DNA from: J095 sp964517605
GTDB lineage: Bacteria > Chloroflexota > Anaerolineae > 4572-78 > J111
Reading direction: 5' to 3'
Assembly (NCBI GenBank): GCA_964517605.1
Contig: CAZFCE010000009.1
Coordinates: 1 to 64,000 of the forward strand
Length of the DNA stretch: 64,000 nucleotides
How positions within the stretch are numbered: position 1 is the first letter of the stretch; each line of letters opens with the position of its first letter. Under the pieces are notes generated by a model that saw only the letters and a program-made list of their open reading frames with translations, was not told the origin of the DNA and ran no database searches. The translations under genes were made by a program, and so were the position numbers. Of this stretch, positions 42,080 through 50,016 are shown one piece after another.

Positions 42080-45000
42080 TTATTGGGGCGGCGGTTCTGC
42101 CGCGCCGGTGTCCTCAATTGCCAGCAGAATCAACTCGGATTGGCCCGCCTCGCTGACGATGCGGCGGGCGTTGAGCCGCATGGTGCGCCGCCCAAGCTGT
42201 TCAAAGTCGTGCGTCACCTCAAAATCATTGCACACGGCCTGGTGGGGCAAAATTTCATCCAACAGTTGGTGCAACGCCGGGATGTTCCACTGGTGGTTGC
42301 CCAAGTTGTACAGTAATCGCCCCAAAGTGGCGTCAGGCGTTAATTGAAAGGTGTGGTAAAAGGCGGGGTTGGCCGAAATCACTTGCAAGTCGGCAGCCAG
42401 CACCAGCAGCGGTTCGCGCACGGTGGACACCACCGCTTCGGCCAGTTGAGTCTGCACCTTGAGGAGCGCCACCTCTATTTGTTTGCGCGCAGTGATATCC
42501 ACAAAGGTGAGCACCACACCCTCAATCACGTTATCCAGAGTGCGATAGGGCTGGATGCGCATGGTGTACCACCGCCCGGCCTGGGTTTGCACTTCCACTT
42601 CCTGAGGAACTAAGGTATCGAGTACCGCCTGGCTGGCGGTTAGCAACTGATTGTAGCCCATAAGGTTGGAGACAATGTGGCCCACGGGCCGCCCGATGTC
42701 GCTTTGGATGAGGTTGATGATTTTGGTGGCGGTCGGCGTAAAGCGCAGAATACACAACCGATGATCCACAAAAATGGTGGCGATGCCGGTGCCGGCCAGC
42801 AGGTTGTTCATATCATTGTTGGCCCGCGTCAGGTCGGCTACCTTGCTTTGCAGTTCGGCGTTAACTGTAGCCAATTCTTCGTTAACGGATTGCAACTCTT
42901 CCTTGGAGGTTTCTAACTCCTCGTTGATGGATTGCAACTCTTCGTTGACCGATTGCATCTCCTCATTGGAGGATTTTAGCTCTTCGTTGGCGGTTTCAAG
43001 TTCTTCGTGGGTGGTTTGAAGGTACTCTTCTTTGGCCCGCAATTCCTGCTGAAGCGCGACAATGCGCGCGTCGGCATCTGGGCCGGCAATGAGCGCGGTT
43101 AAGAGTTCGGAGTCGGACGGCGGCGCTTCTTCCAAAATCACCAGGTACAGAATTGCCTCAACCGGCGTGGTGAGTCCCGTTACCACCGGGCAAACAGTCA
43201 GGTTGACAGTGGTAAAATCACCGTTGGTTTTTACGCGCAGGCCGGGGCTGCGCACAATCTCCCGGTTGGCCACGGCCTGATGCAACGCCATCGCCAAATC
43301 GCGCCGCAAGCCTTCGCGGGCCATTTTCAGAATGTTGTTGTTAAGGCCAACCTCACCCTGAGCCGGCTCAAGGTACGCTCCGGTGCGGCCATGGATGTAG
43401 AGGATATCACCCCGGTTGTTAACCAGCGCGCTGGCCGGGGCGACCTGCTGCAAAAGCGCCTGTTCGGTCAGTTCACGCAGCGATAGTTTTTTGGGGCTGG
43501 CGGGGTTGCCGGCGGCGGGCGTGAGCGCTGTTTCTGTTGCCGGCAGCGGCGATAAAAAACTGCCCAAGGCCGCACGCTGCGGAGCGCGGAAATCACCTTT
43601 GCGCTGATACACCTTCAATTTACGGTCTAGCCCGGCAAACAGGTCGCCAAACTCCCCCACCGTTTCGGAAGTGCCCAGCAGGAGAAAGCCGTCCGGGTTG
43701 AGCGCGTAATGGAACATGGGGATGATCTTTTTTTGCAGCTCCGCATCCATATAAATCAGCAGGTTGCGGCAACTGATCAAATCCAGGCGGGAAAAGGGCG
43801 GGTCTTTAATGACGTTCTGCTCGGAAAAAATCAGCATGTCGCGGATACTTTTGTGGATGCGATAGGCGCTGCCGTCCGGCTCGGCTACAAAAAAACGGGC
43901 CAGCCGTTCCGGCGAAACATCGGCGGCGATGCTGGCCGGGTAAATGCCGGCGCGGGCCGTGGCAATCGCCTGGCGGTCAATGTCGGTGGCAAAAATCTGC
44001 ACCTTAAAGTTTTGCTTTAGTGTTTCCAGATGCTCGGCCAGTAAAATGGCCAGAGAATAGGCTTCTTCGCCGGTGGCGCAGCCCGCCGACCAAACACGGA
44101 TCACGGTGCTGGCGGGTTTGCCGGCAAAGAGCCGGGGGATAACCTGTTTCTCAAGCGCCTTAAACGCCTCCGGGTCACGGAAAAAGTTGGTAACGCCGAT
44201 CAACAGATCCCGAAACAGGGCTTCTACCTCGGCCGGGGTTTGCTGCATATATTTAACGTACCCGGCCATTGTTTCAATCTGGTGGATGGCCATGCGCCGC
44301 TCAATCCGCCGGTTGATGGTGCTGGGCTTGTACTGCGAAAAATCGTGGCTGGTTTGGGCGCGCAGCAAAACAAAAATCTTCTTCAGCGCGTTATCGGCCT
44401 GGGGTGGCAGGCCGGCAACAGTTCGGGGCGGCCTGCCAAAGGCATGGGCCACATAGGCAATGAGTTGGGCGGGCATCTCGGCCGGCGGCAGCTCGTAATC
44501 TACCAGGCCGGTGGCAATGGCGCTGCGCGGCATGCCGTCGTACTCGGTGGAGGCCGGATTTTGGGCCATCACCATGCCGCCCTCGCCCTTGATGGCCCGC
44601 ACTCCCAGAGTGCCGTCGCTGCCGGTGCCCGAAAGCACAATGCCGATGGCCCGTTCGTGCTGGTCCTGAGCCAGCGACCGGAAGAAGAAATCAATGGGCA
44701 ACCGCTGCCCGCGCGGGGCGGAGGGTTCCAGCAGTTGGAGGGCGTTACCCAGAAAAGCCATGTCGCGGTTGGGCGGAATGATGTAGGCGCAGTTGGGGCG
44801 CACCACCATTCCGTCTTCAACCTCAAAAACCTGCATCCGGGTGTAGCGCCTGACCAAATCGGCGAGGATGCTCTTGTGATCCGGGGCCAGATGCTGCACC
44901 AGAACAAAGGCCATGCCGGGGTCGGTATCGGCGGGCATGGCCGAAAAGAAAGCCTCAAAGGCGGTCAACCCTCCGGCTGAAGCGCCGATGCCCACAATGG

Positions 45001-45133
45001 GGAAGCGGGCAGCGGTATTTTCGGCCGGTTCCGGCAACCCGGCAGCTTTTTCGGCAACCTCCGGGGCCGGGCCAGGCGCGGCTTCGGCCTCGACCGGGGC
45101 GGCCACGGCTTGCTGTTTTTTTCTTGTGGTCAT
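42080..45133 (-). CDS. CheB-CheR-PAS fusion signalling protein
   Basis: A 1017-aa fusion. After an Ala/Pro/Glu-rich start comes a CheB methylesterase domain (about 40-225: GIGASAGGLTAFE, LVQHLAPDHKS, SGTGSDGTLG give the Ser, His and Asp). A CheR methyltransferase follows (about 240-505: FRDPEAFKAL, WSAGCATGEEAYSLAIL, SRLDLISCRNLLIYMD). Then a coiled coil of repeated NEEL units (about 690-750) and two PAS domains to the end. No receiver or kinase domain is present. The ATG at 45133 has AGAGG upstream; the frame also opens at TTG 45148. The frameshifted kinase lies directly downstream and was probably its signalling partner. Confidence 0.9.
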   Translation of the reverse strand: MTTRKKQQAVAAPVEAEAAPGPAPEVAEKAAGLPEPAENTAARFPIVGIGASAGGLTAFEAFFSAMPADTDPGMAFVLVQHLAPDHKSILADLVRRYTRMQVFEVEDGMVVRPNCAYIIPPNRDMAFLGNALQLLEPSAPRGQRLPIDFFFRSLAQDQHERAIGIVLSGTGSDGTLGVRAIKGEGGMVMAQNPASTEYDGMPRSAIATGLVDYELPPAEMPAQLIAYVAHAFGRPPRTVAGLPPQADNALKKIFVLLRAQTSHDFSQYKPSTINRRIERRMAIHQIETMAGYVKYMQQTPAEVEALFRDLLIGVTNFFRDPEAFKALEKQVIPRLFAGKPASTVIRVWSAGCATGEEAYSLAILLAEHLETLKQNFKVQIFATDIDRQAIATARAGIYPASIAADVSPERLARFFVAEPDGSAYRIHKSIRDMLIFSEQNVIKDPPFSRLDLISCRNLLIYMDAELQKKIIPMFHYALNPDGFLLLGTSETVGEFGDLFAGLDRKLKVYQRKGDFRAPQRAALGSFLSPLPATETALTPAAGNPASPKKLSLRELTEQALLQQVAPASALVNNRGDILYIHGRTGAYLEPAQGEVGLNNNILKMAREGLRRDLAMALHQAVANREIVRSPGLRVKTNGDFTTVNLTVCPVVTGLTTPVEAILYLVILEEAPPSDSELLTALIAGPDADARIVALQQELRAKEEYLQTTHEELETANEELKSSNEEMQSVNEELQSINEELETSKEELQSVNEELATVNAELQSKVADLTRANNDMNNLLAGTGIATIFVDHRLCILRFTPTATKIINLIQSDIGRPVGHIVSNLMGYNQLLTASQAVLDTLVPQEVEVQTQAGRWYTMRIQPYRTLDNVIEGVVLTFVDITARKQIEVALLKVQTQLAEAVVSTVREPLLVLAADLQVISANPAFYHTFQLTPDATLGRLLYNLGNHQWNIPALHQLLDEILPHQAVCNDFEVTHDFEQLGRRTMRLNARRIVSEAGQSELILLAIEDTGAAEPPPQ

Positions 45134-45271
45134 AATGGCCTCTGACAAAATTATTTTCAGACAGCGGAGTCTGGTAGTTTTTGGACTCCGCCGTCTCTAT
45201 ATTTAACATTGGTGGGGTGTACTATATATCATTATACACCTGTCTTACCGAAATGAGTGATGATGGCCAAA

Positions 45272-45304
45272 CAAAAAACGGAGTTGGGTATAATTTCCAA
45301 CTCC
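45272..45304 (-). terminator. Rho-independent terminator for the minus-strand hybrid kinase
   Basis: On the minus strand GGAGTTGG (45304-45297) pairs with CCAACTCC (45287-45280), followed by GTTTTTTG. It lies about 120 bases after the stop at 45426, beyond the inverted repeat. Confidence 0.7.
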
Positions 45305-45305
45305 T

Positions 45306-45325
45306 AAAGTGACCGGCACTTATCG
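45306..45325. repeat. Half copy of the AAGTGACCGGCACTT repeat
   Basis: AAAGTGACCGGCACTTATCG is identical to 49947-49966. The second arm is missing; a different inverted repeat begins four bases later. Confidence 0.75.
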
Positions 45326-45328
45326 TTA

Positions 45329-45419
45329 TTACGCAGTTACCTTTCAGGAAGCTGAATCTACCTGTTTTATCAGTCTTATAACCAGCTTCCTGAAAGGTTT
45401 TGGGCTTTCATCTGCGTAA
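45329..45419. repeat. 91-bp imperfect inverted repeat
   Basis: Arms: TTACGCAG plus ACCTTTCAGGAAGCTG (45329-45354) against CAGCTTCCTGAAAGGT plus CTGCGTAA (45383-45419). The right arm has 13 extra bases between its two blocks. It fills the gap between the terminator and the stop of the hybrid kinase gene. No coding potential. Confidence 0.75.
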
Positions 45420-45425
45420 CTTCTA

Positions 45426-47087
45426 TTAAAAGGCATCCAGCATGGCGCGAACTTTGCCAACGAGCGCCAGGTGGCTAAACGGCTTGGACAAAAAGGCCAC
45501 GTGCGGCTCTAACACTCCGTGGTGCACAATGGCATCATCGGTGTAGCCCGACATAAACAGGACTTTTGTGTCCGGGCGCAGCCGCACCAGTTCGGTGGCC
45601 AGCAGTTTGCCGTTCATACCGGGCATAATCACATCGGTGAGCAACAGGTGGATTGGGTTGGGGTAGCTGCCGGCTATTTGCAGCGCCTCCTGGCCGTTGC
45701 CGGCTTCCAGCACAACATACCCCCGGCCGGCCAGCATATTCCGCGCCAGCCCGCGCACCACCGCATCATCTTCGGCCAGCAGAATGGTTTCGTTGCCGTA
45801 TGAGTCCGCCATTCTGGCTTGGTCTGCCGGGCGGTTGGGTTGAATCAACGCCTCGATACAGGGCAGGTAAATTCTAAAGGTAGTGCCGTAGTCTGTCTCG
45901 CTGTAAACGGTGATGTGGCCATCGCTTTGTTTGATAATGCCGTACACCGCCGCCAACCCCAGGCCGGTGCCTTTGCCCAGGTCTTTGGTGGTAAAAAACG
46001 GCTCAAAGAGGTGCGTTTTAATCTCTTCGCTCATGCCCAGCCCGTTATCGCTGACAATCAGCAGCACATACGGCCCCGGTTTTACATCGGCGTGAATGGC
46101 CGTGTACGATTCGCCCAGGTTAACATTGGCGGTTTCAATGGTAAGGCGGCCGCCGTTGGGCATGGCGTCGCGGGCGTTCACCGCCAGATTGATTAAAACC
46201 TGTTCCAACTGGCCAGGATCGGCTTTAACCAGGCCCAAATCCGGCGAGAGGATGGTGACCAGGCTGATGTCCTCGCCAATCAGCCGGTGCAAAATTTTAT
46301 TCAGCCCGGAAACAATCTGGTTTAAGCTGAGAACTTCGGGCTGAAGCACCTGCTTGCGACTAAAAGCCATCAATTGGCGGGTTAGGGCGGCGGCCCGATG
46401 CCCGGCCTGCCGGATTTGCTCCAAATCCTGATAAAATTCATCGTTGGGGTCATCAAAATTGGCCAACAGCAGGTCGCTGTAGCCGTTGATCACCGTGAGC
46501 AGGTTGTTAAAATCGTGGGCTACGCCGGCGGTTAACCGCCCGATGGCTTCCATTTTTTGGGCCTGCAAAAATTTTTCTTCTACCTGCCGGCGCTCGGTAA
46601 CGTCCATAAACGCCGCCACCATACGGCGGGGCGAAGTTTGAAACGCGTGCACCATGTAAGCCCCGGCAAGTCGCCCATCGGTGTAAACAACCTGGTCGGT
46701 TTGCCACATTTGGCCGGTAATGGCCACGCGCCGGTATTGCGCCGGGATTTCGGTGTCAGCCAGGTCGGGAAAAGCCTCTTCGATGGTCTGGTTGATGAAC
46801 CGGCGGTGATCAACTTTAAGAATTTTGTCGGCGGCCTGGTTGGCCCCGGTAAACACCAGGCGATCAGCTTCGTCCAGGTAGTACATGTGCATGCCCAGCG
46901 GGATTGACTCGATGATGTGCCGGTATTTTTCTTCCGAGGCGCGCAGGGCGGCCTGGCTGGCTTCAAGCTCTTGAATCCGCGCCTGAAGTTGGGGGTAGTA
47001 GCTTTTGTGGATGGATTGTTCGCCAAAACCGAGGATTTTTTCCCGGATTTTATTCTTGTCCGGTTCCGGGTCAGAGGGCGCGCTCAT
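45426..47087 (-). CDS. PAS hybrid histidine kinase with C-terminal receiver
   Basis: A 553-aa soluble kinase. Residues 1-50 include a short coiled coil, then PAS (about 50-165: IIESIPLGMHMYY), HisKA with GRLTAGVAHDFNNLLTVINGYSD (phospho-His near 192), HATPase_c (LINLAVNARDAMPNGG, DNGLGMSEEIKTHLFEPFFTTK, GTGLGLAAVYGIIKQSDG) and a receiver domain (about 430-550: ILLAEDDAVVR, LLTDVIMPGMNG with the acceptor Asp, SKPF). The class is that of NtrB-like hybrid kinases. Its start overlaps the stop of the alcohol dehydrogenase gene by 17 bases, so it is cotranscribed with that enzyme. No DNA-binding partner is next to it. Confidence 0.9.
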   Translation of the reverse strand: MSAPSDPEPDKNKIREKILGFGEQSIHKSYYPQLQARIQELEASQAALRASEEKYRHIIESIPLGMHMYYLDEADRLVFTGANQAADKILKVDHRRFINQTIEEAFPDLADTEIPAQYRRVAITGQMWQTDQVVYTDGRLAGAYMVHAFQTSPRRMVAAFMDVTERRQVEEKFLQAQKMEAIGRLTAGVAHDFNNLLTVINGYSDLLLANFDDPNDEFYQDLEQIRQAGHRAAALTRQLMAFSRKQVLQPEVLSLNQIVSGLNKILHRLIGEDISLVTILSPDLGLVKADPGQLEQVLINLAVNARDAMPNGGRLTIETANVNLGESYTAIHADVKPGPYVLLIVSDNGLGMSEEIKTHLFEPFFTTKDLGKGTGLGLAAVYGIIKQSDGHITVYSETDYGTTFRIYLPCIEALIQPNRPADQARMADSYGNETILLAEDDAVVRGLARNMLAGRGYVVLEAGNGQEALQIAGSYPNPIHLLLTDVIMPGMNGKLLATELVRLRPDTKVLFMSGYTDDAIVHHGVLEPHVAFLSKPFSHLALVGKVRAMLDAF

Positions 47088-48219
47088 AGATGGCCTCTAT
47101 CTCTTGTGGGGTGGGCTGGATTGGGTTAGTTGCCAGGCAGGGGTCGTTAAAGGCGTTTTGCGCTAACTGGGGAATAGCCGCCGGTAATACGCCAATGTCC
47201 GCCAACCGCTGGCTAATGCCCACCTGCCGGCGAAAATCGGCAATTATTTCAACCAGCGCCGCCGGGGTTGAGTTTTTGGGGGGCAGGCCCAGCAGTTGGC
47301 CAATGGTGCGGTAACGGTCGGGGGCGGCATCAAAATTAAATTGAAGCACATGCTCCAACAAGATGGAGTTGCATTCTCCGTGCGGCAAATCCAGGTAGCC
47401 GCCCAGCGAGTGCGCCATGGCATGCACCAATCCCAGGCTGGCGTTAGAAAAAGCCAGCCCGGCCAACAGGCTGCTCAACATCATGCCGTGGCGATGATCC
47501 ATGTTCTCCGGCTCATGCACGGCTCCCCGCAGGTGTTTGGCCGCCAGCCGAATGGCCTCCAGCGCGTCCAAATCGGTGAGGGGCGAACTGGCGTTAGAAA
47601 CGTAGGCTTCAATGGCGTGGGTGAACGCGTCCATGCCGGTGGCGGCGGTGAGCGCCGGAGGCATGGAAATGGTGGTTTGGGGATCAATCAGGGCCACATC
47701 GGGCACCATAGTGCGGCTGATGATGGCAATTTTTACCTGCCGCGCCGTATCGGTGATGATGGCAAACTGCGACACATCGGCTGAGGAACCCGCCGTGGTG
47801 GGCAGGCAAATCAGGGGCGGGCCGGGAACCGGAATTTGGTCTACCCCTTCAAACGCCAAAACGTGCTGCCCGTTGGTAACAACAATGCCAATGCCCTTGG
47901 CGCAGTCCAATGGACTGCCGCCCCCCACGGCGATAATCACATCGCACTGTTCCGCGCGGTAAACCTCGGCGCCGGCCATCACCTCAAAATCTTTGGGGTT
48001 GGGCGTTAACTGGTCAAACACGGCCAACGCAATGCCGGCCTCTTTTAAATTGGCCTCAACCCGACCCGCCCAACCCGCCGCCGTTACCCCCGGATCGGTG
48101 ACAACCAACGCCTTGCGCCCGCCAAGATTGGCGGTGTAACGCCCCACCAAATCTATGGCCCCGACCCCGTAAATAATCTCCGGCATCAAAAACTTTCTGA
48201 GTTCCAGGGGGTTGGTCAT
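47071..48219 (-). CDS. Iron-containing alcohol dehydrogenase
   Basis: A 382-aa group III (Fe-ADH) enzyme that interconverts an alcohol and an aldehyde or ketone with NAD(P). The dinucleotide motif VIIAVGGGSPLDCAKGIG lies near residue 95; the PTTAGSSADVSQFAI block near 140; the metal ligands in GMDAFTHAIEAYVS near 194 and GLVHAMAHSLGGYLDLPHG near 262. The length is standard. The class includes butanol, propanediol and methanol dehydrogenases, so the substrate is open. It overlaps the downstream hybrid kinase gene by 17 bases. The upstream 258-base gap holds a TATAAT-like -10 (minus strand, near 48262) but a poor -35. Confidence 0.9.
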   Translation of the reverse strand: MTNPLELRKFLMPEIIYGVGAIDLVGRYTANLGGRKALVVTDPGVTAAGWAGRVEANLKEAGIALAVFDQLTPNPKDFEVMAGAEVYRAEQCDVIIAVGGGSPLDCAKGIGIVVTNGQHVLAFEGVDQIPVPGPPLICLPTTAGSSADVSQFAIITDTARQVKIAIISRTMVPDVALIDPQTTISMPPALTAATGMDAFTHAIEAYVSNASSPLTDLDALEAIRLAAKHLRGAVHEPENMDHRHGMMLSSLLAGLAFSNASLGLVHAMAHSLGGYLDLPHGECNSILLEHVLQFNFDAAPDRYRTIGQLLGLPPKNSTPAALVEIIADFRRQVGISQRLADIGVLPAAIPQLAQNAFNDPCLATNPIQPTPQEIEAIYERAL

Positions 48220-48477
48220 GTTCGCCTCCGTTGGGTTTCCAGATTGGCTCTTTTTTCAATTATACCACAAACCGGTTATGCTCACATAAGGATTTGCAGT
48301 TTCATGCCAAAAATATCGGGGGCTAAAAATATGAACAAAATCCGCGACCACAAGGGTCGGGACAAATATTAGCGAGAAAAACTATTGGGGCGTTTTTTTT
48401 TGAGGGGTATTAGCCGGTGGATTTTTTACAGCCGTAAAACAAAATTGGGGCGGGATTGCGCATCCCTCCCGTTTTAT
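48220..48477. other. Intergenic gap without recognised gene
   Basis: Apart from the TATAAT-like box near 48262 and a small GACC/GGTC hairpin near 48346-48360, nothing was recognised. It is AT-richer than the neighbours. Confidence 0.5.
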
Positions 48478-48753
48478 TTAGATTTGCAGAGCACTTACGT
48501 TTATTCTGTTTTCTGATAAAAATACCAGCAATTGGGGTGAAGGCGGCAGGCTCATTAACGTGGTTTTGTCTTCGTTTTTGTTTCTGAGCACAAAATGGTA
48601 GGTTCCATCACCGCCAGCCGGGGAGCGCCACATGGCCCCCAGCAGTACCGGCTGTTCGATTTCCCAGCCGCGTTCAAGCGCACTAATGAGTTGTATAAAG
48701 CGGTTCTGATCCATTTTTTTCACCGTTGAAAATTCTATGGGGAAGATATTCAT
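48478..48753 (-). CDS. Small unknown protein, second gene of repeat-controlled pair
   Basis: A 91-aa soluble protein with no signal peptide or membrane segment. It shows a beta-like central part (YHFVLRNKNEDKTTLMSLP). An AGAGAGG lies 13 bases before the ATG at 48753; a shorter form from ATG 48714 is also possible. Its start lies inside the upstream small gene (71-base overlap in another frame). The family is not recognised. Cotranscription with the 85-aa gene puts it under the 11-bp repeat array at 49002-49040. Confidence 0.65.
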   Translation of the reverse strand: MNIFPIEFSTVKKMDQNRFIQLISALERGWEIEQPVLLGAMWRSPAGGDGTYHFVLRNKNEDKTTLMSLPPSPQLLVFLSENRINVSALQI

Positions 48754-48940
48754 TTTTGTTCAATTCCTCTCTAAACTGAATCAACTGCCATAATTGATCC
48801 TGAAGCTGCACCTGCGCAAATTGCAACGCCGCCTGGTGCCGGGGATACGGTCGGCTTAAGACCTGTTGCTGTTGCACCAGTTGTAGCTGGTGCTGAAGCC
48901 GGGCAATTTTTAAATTTAACGTACCAACTGTTTCTTGCAT
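48683..48940 (-). CDS. Small coiled-coil protein under Pho-box-like repeats
   Basis: An 85-aa protein rich in Gln and Leu; residues 1-60 (IARLQHQLQLVQQQQVL, FAQVQLQDQLWQLIQF) have heptad character and probably form a coiled coil. GAGAGG lies 7 bases before the ATG. It is preceded by an array of four TTWAMM direct repeats spaced exactly 11 bases, next to a TATAGT -10, so its expression is probably controlled by the response regulator encoded just upstream at 49070-49786. Function not recognised. Confidence 0.65.
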   Translation of the reverse strand: MQETVGTLNLKIARLQHQLQLVQQQQVLSRPYPRHQAALQFAQVQLQDQLWQLIQFREELNKNEYLPHRIFNGEKNGSEPLYTTH

Positions 48941-48975
48941 GTTATGCCTCTCATAATTTTTTATCTTTTTAATCC

Positions 48976-49040
48976 ACTATAACCAACAATTATGAGAGTT
49001 CAGTTAAGTAACGTTTAAGGTGCTGTAAAAAACAGGTTAA
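48976..49040 (-). promoter_or_regulatory. Four 11-bp-spaced direct repeats and -10 (Pho-box-like)
   Basis: Minus strand, in order: TTAACC (49040-49035), TTTACA (49029-49024), TTAAAC (49018-49013), TTAACT (49007-49002). The period is exactly 11 bases. A less regular TTAAGA lies at 49050-49045. A TATAGT -10 follows at 48981-48976, so the last repeat covers the -35 position, the usual layout for activation by a PhoB/PhoP-type regulator. Confidence 0.7.
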
Positions 49041-49069
49041 CCTTTCTTAATAAAGAGTTTGGGGATGGC

Positions 49070-49786
49070 TCACCGCTCAAACCGGTAGCCAATCCGCTGG
49101 ATGGTTGAAATCCGCCGGGGCCGGGAGGCATCATCCTCCACCTTCTCACGCAGCCACCGAATATGCACATCAACTGTGCGCGAATCGCCGGCGTTGTCGT
49201 AGCCCCACACTTTGGACATTAACAAATCGCGCGATAACACCGTGCCCCGGTTGCGCATCAATTCGGCCAGCAGGTCAAACTCTTTGTAGGTAAGGGTTAG
49301 TTCCCGCTCCCCTTTTTGCGCTTTTCTGGCAATCAAATCGAGCGTGAGGTCGCCGGATTCCAGCCGGTTGGTGGGCGGCGGCTGGGGTTGGCGGCGAAAG
49401 ATGGCGCGGACGCGCGCCAACAACTCGCCCAAACTGAAGGGTTTGGTTAAGTAGTCATCCGCGCCGGCATCAAGGCCAACAATTTTATCAACATCGCCGG
49501 CCCGCGCCGAAAGCATAATCACCAGCACGTTCATTTCACGGCGCAAAATGCGGCACACCGACAAGCCATCGAGATTGGGCAGCATAATATCCAAAATGAG
49601 CAGTTCCGGCTGGTGTTCGCGGGCCTGCTCTAATGCGGCAATGCCGTCGGCGGCGGTGTAAACTACGTAGCCCTCTTTTTGCAGGTTATAGGCCAGAGTT
49701 TGCCGCAACACCTGGTCATCTTCCACAATTAAAATTGATTTAACTTCCGGCGCGTCAGGGCCGGCAGCATTGGCTTCCACAGGCAT
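49070..49786 (-). CDS. OmpR/PhoB-family response regulator (orphan)
   Basis: A 238-aa response regulator. The receiver (about 16-130) has IVEDDQV, the phospho-acceptor in LLILDIMLPNLDG near residue 66 and the KPF lysine near 118. The C-terminal winged helix (about 140-236) has DLTLDLIARKAQ, LTYKEFDLLAELMRNRG and the recognition region SRTVDVHIRWLREKVED, ending in RIGYRFE. It lies downstream of the kinase/regulator pair but is separated from it by a repeat element and its own repeat array, so it has no dedicated kinase gene. The arrays upstream and downstream (11-bp TTWAMA repeats) fit binding sites of this family and suggest autoregulation. Confidence 0.9.
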   Translation of the reverse strand: MPVEANAAGPDAPEVKSILIVEDDQVLRQTLAYNLQKEGYVVYTAADGIAALEQAREHQPELLILDIMLPNLDGLSVCRILRREMNVLVIMLSARAGDVDKIVGLDAGADDYLTKPFSLGELLARVRAIFRRQPQPPPTNRLESGDLTLDLIARKAQKGERELTLTYKEFDLLAELMRNRGTVLSRDLLMSKVWGYDNAGDSRTVDVHIRWLREKVEDDASRPRRISTIQRIGYRFER

Positions 49787-49828
49787 ACCCCACTCAAGAA
49801 GTATTTACTGTGAACTTTAATTGAACTG

Positions 49829-49878
49829 TATAAAGAGGGATTTAAATTGAGGTTAAGTTTTTGTAAAAGAGTTGTTAA
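49829..49878 (-). promoter_or_regulatory. Five 11-bp-spaced direct repeats before the orphan regulator (Pho-box-like)
   Basis: Minus strand: TTAACA (49878-49873), TTTACA (49867-49862), TTAACC (49856-49851), TTAAAT (49845-49840), TTTATA (49834-49829). All start points differ by exactly 11 bases. The array lies 43 bases before the ATG of the response regulator. The layout equals the tandem Pho boxes known for PhoP/SphR-type regulators. Confidence 0.7.
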
Positions 49879-49919
49879 TTTTTATTAACACAAGCTGATG
49901 GAGTTATCGGGATAATATT

Positions 49920-50012
49920 TTGGCTCATGGCGTCAGAACAAGTGCTAAAGTGACCGGCACTTATCGCTACATTAAACAAAAGTGCCGGTCACTTGTACTT
50001 AACATGAGCCAA
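49920..50012. repeat. 93-bp MITE-like palindromic element
   Basis: Perfect 10-bp terminal inverted repeats TTGGCTCATG (49920-49929) and CATGAGCCAA (50003-50012). Inside lie the arms AAGTGACCGGCACTT (49948-49962) and AAGTGCCGGTCACTT (49980-49994). No coding potential. It sits 4 bases after the stop of the histidine kinase gene. A reversed copy of the core lies at 2631-2683. Confidence 0.75.
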
Positions 50013-50016
50013 TGTT

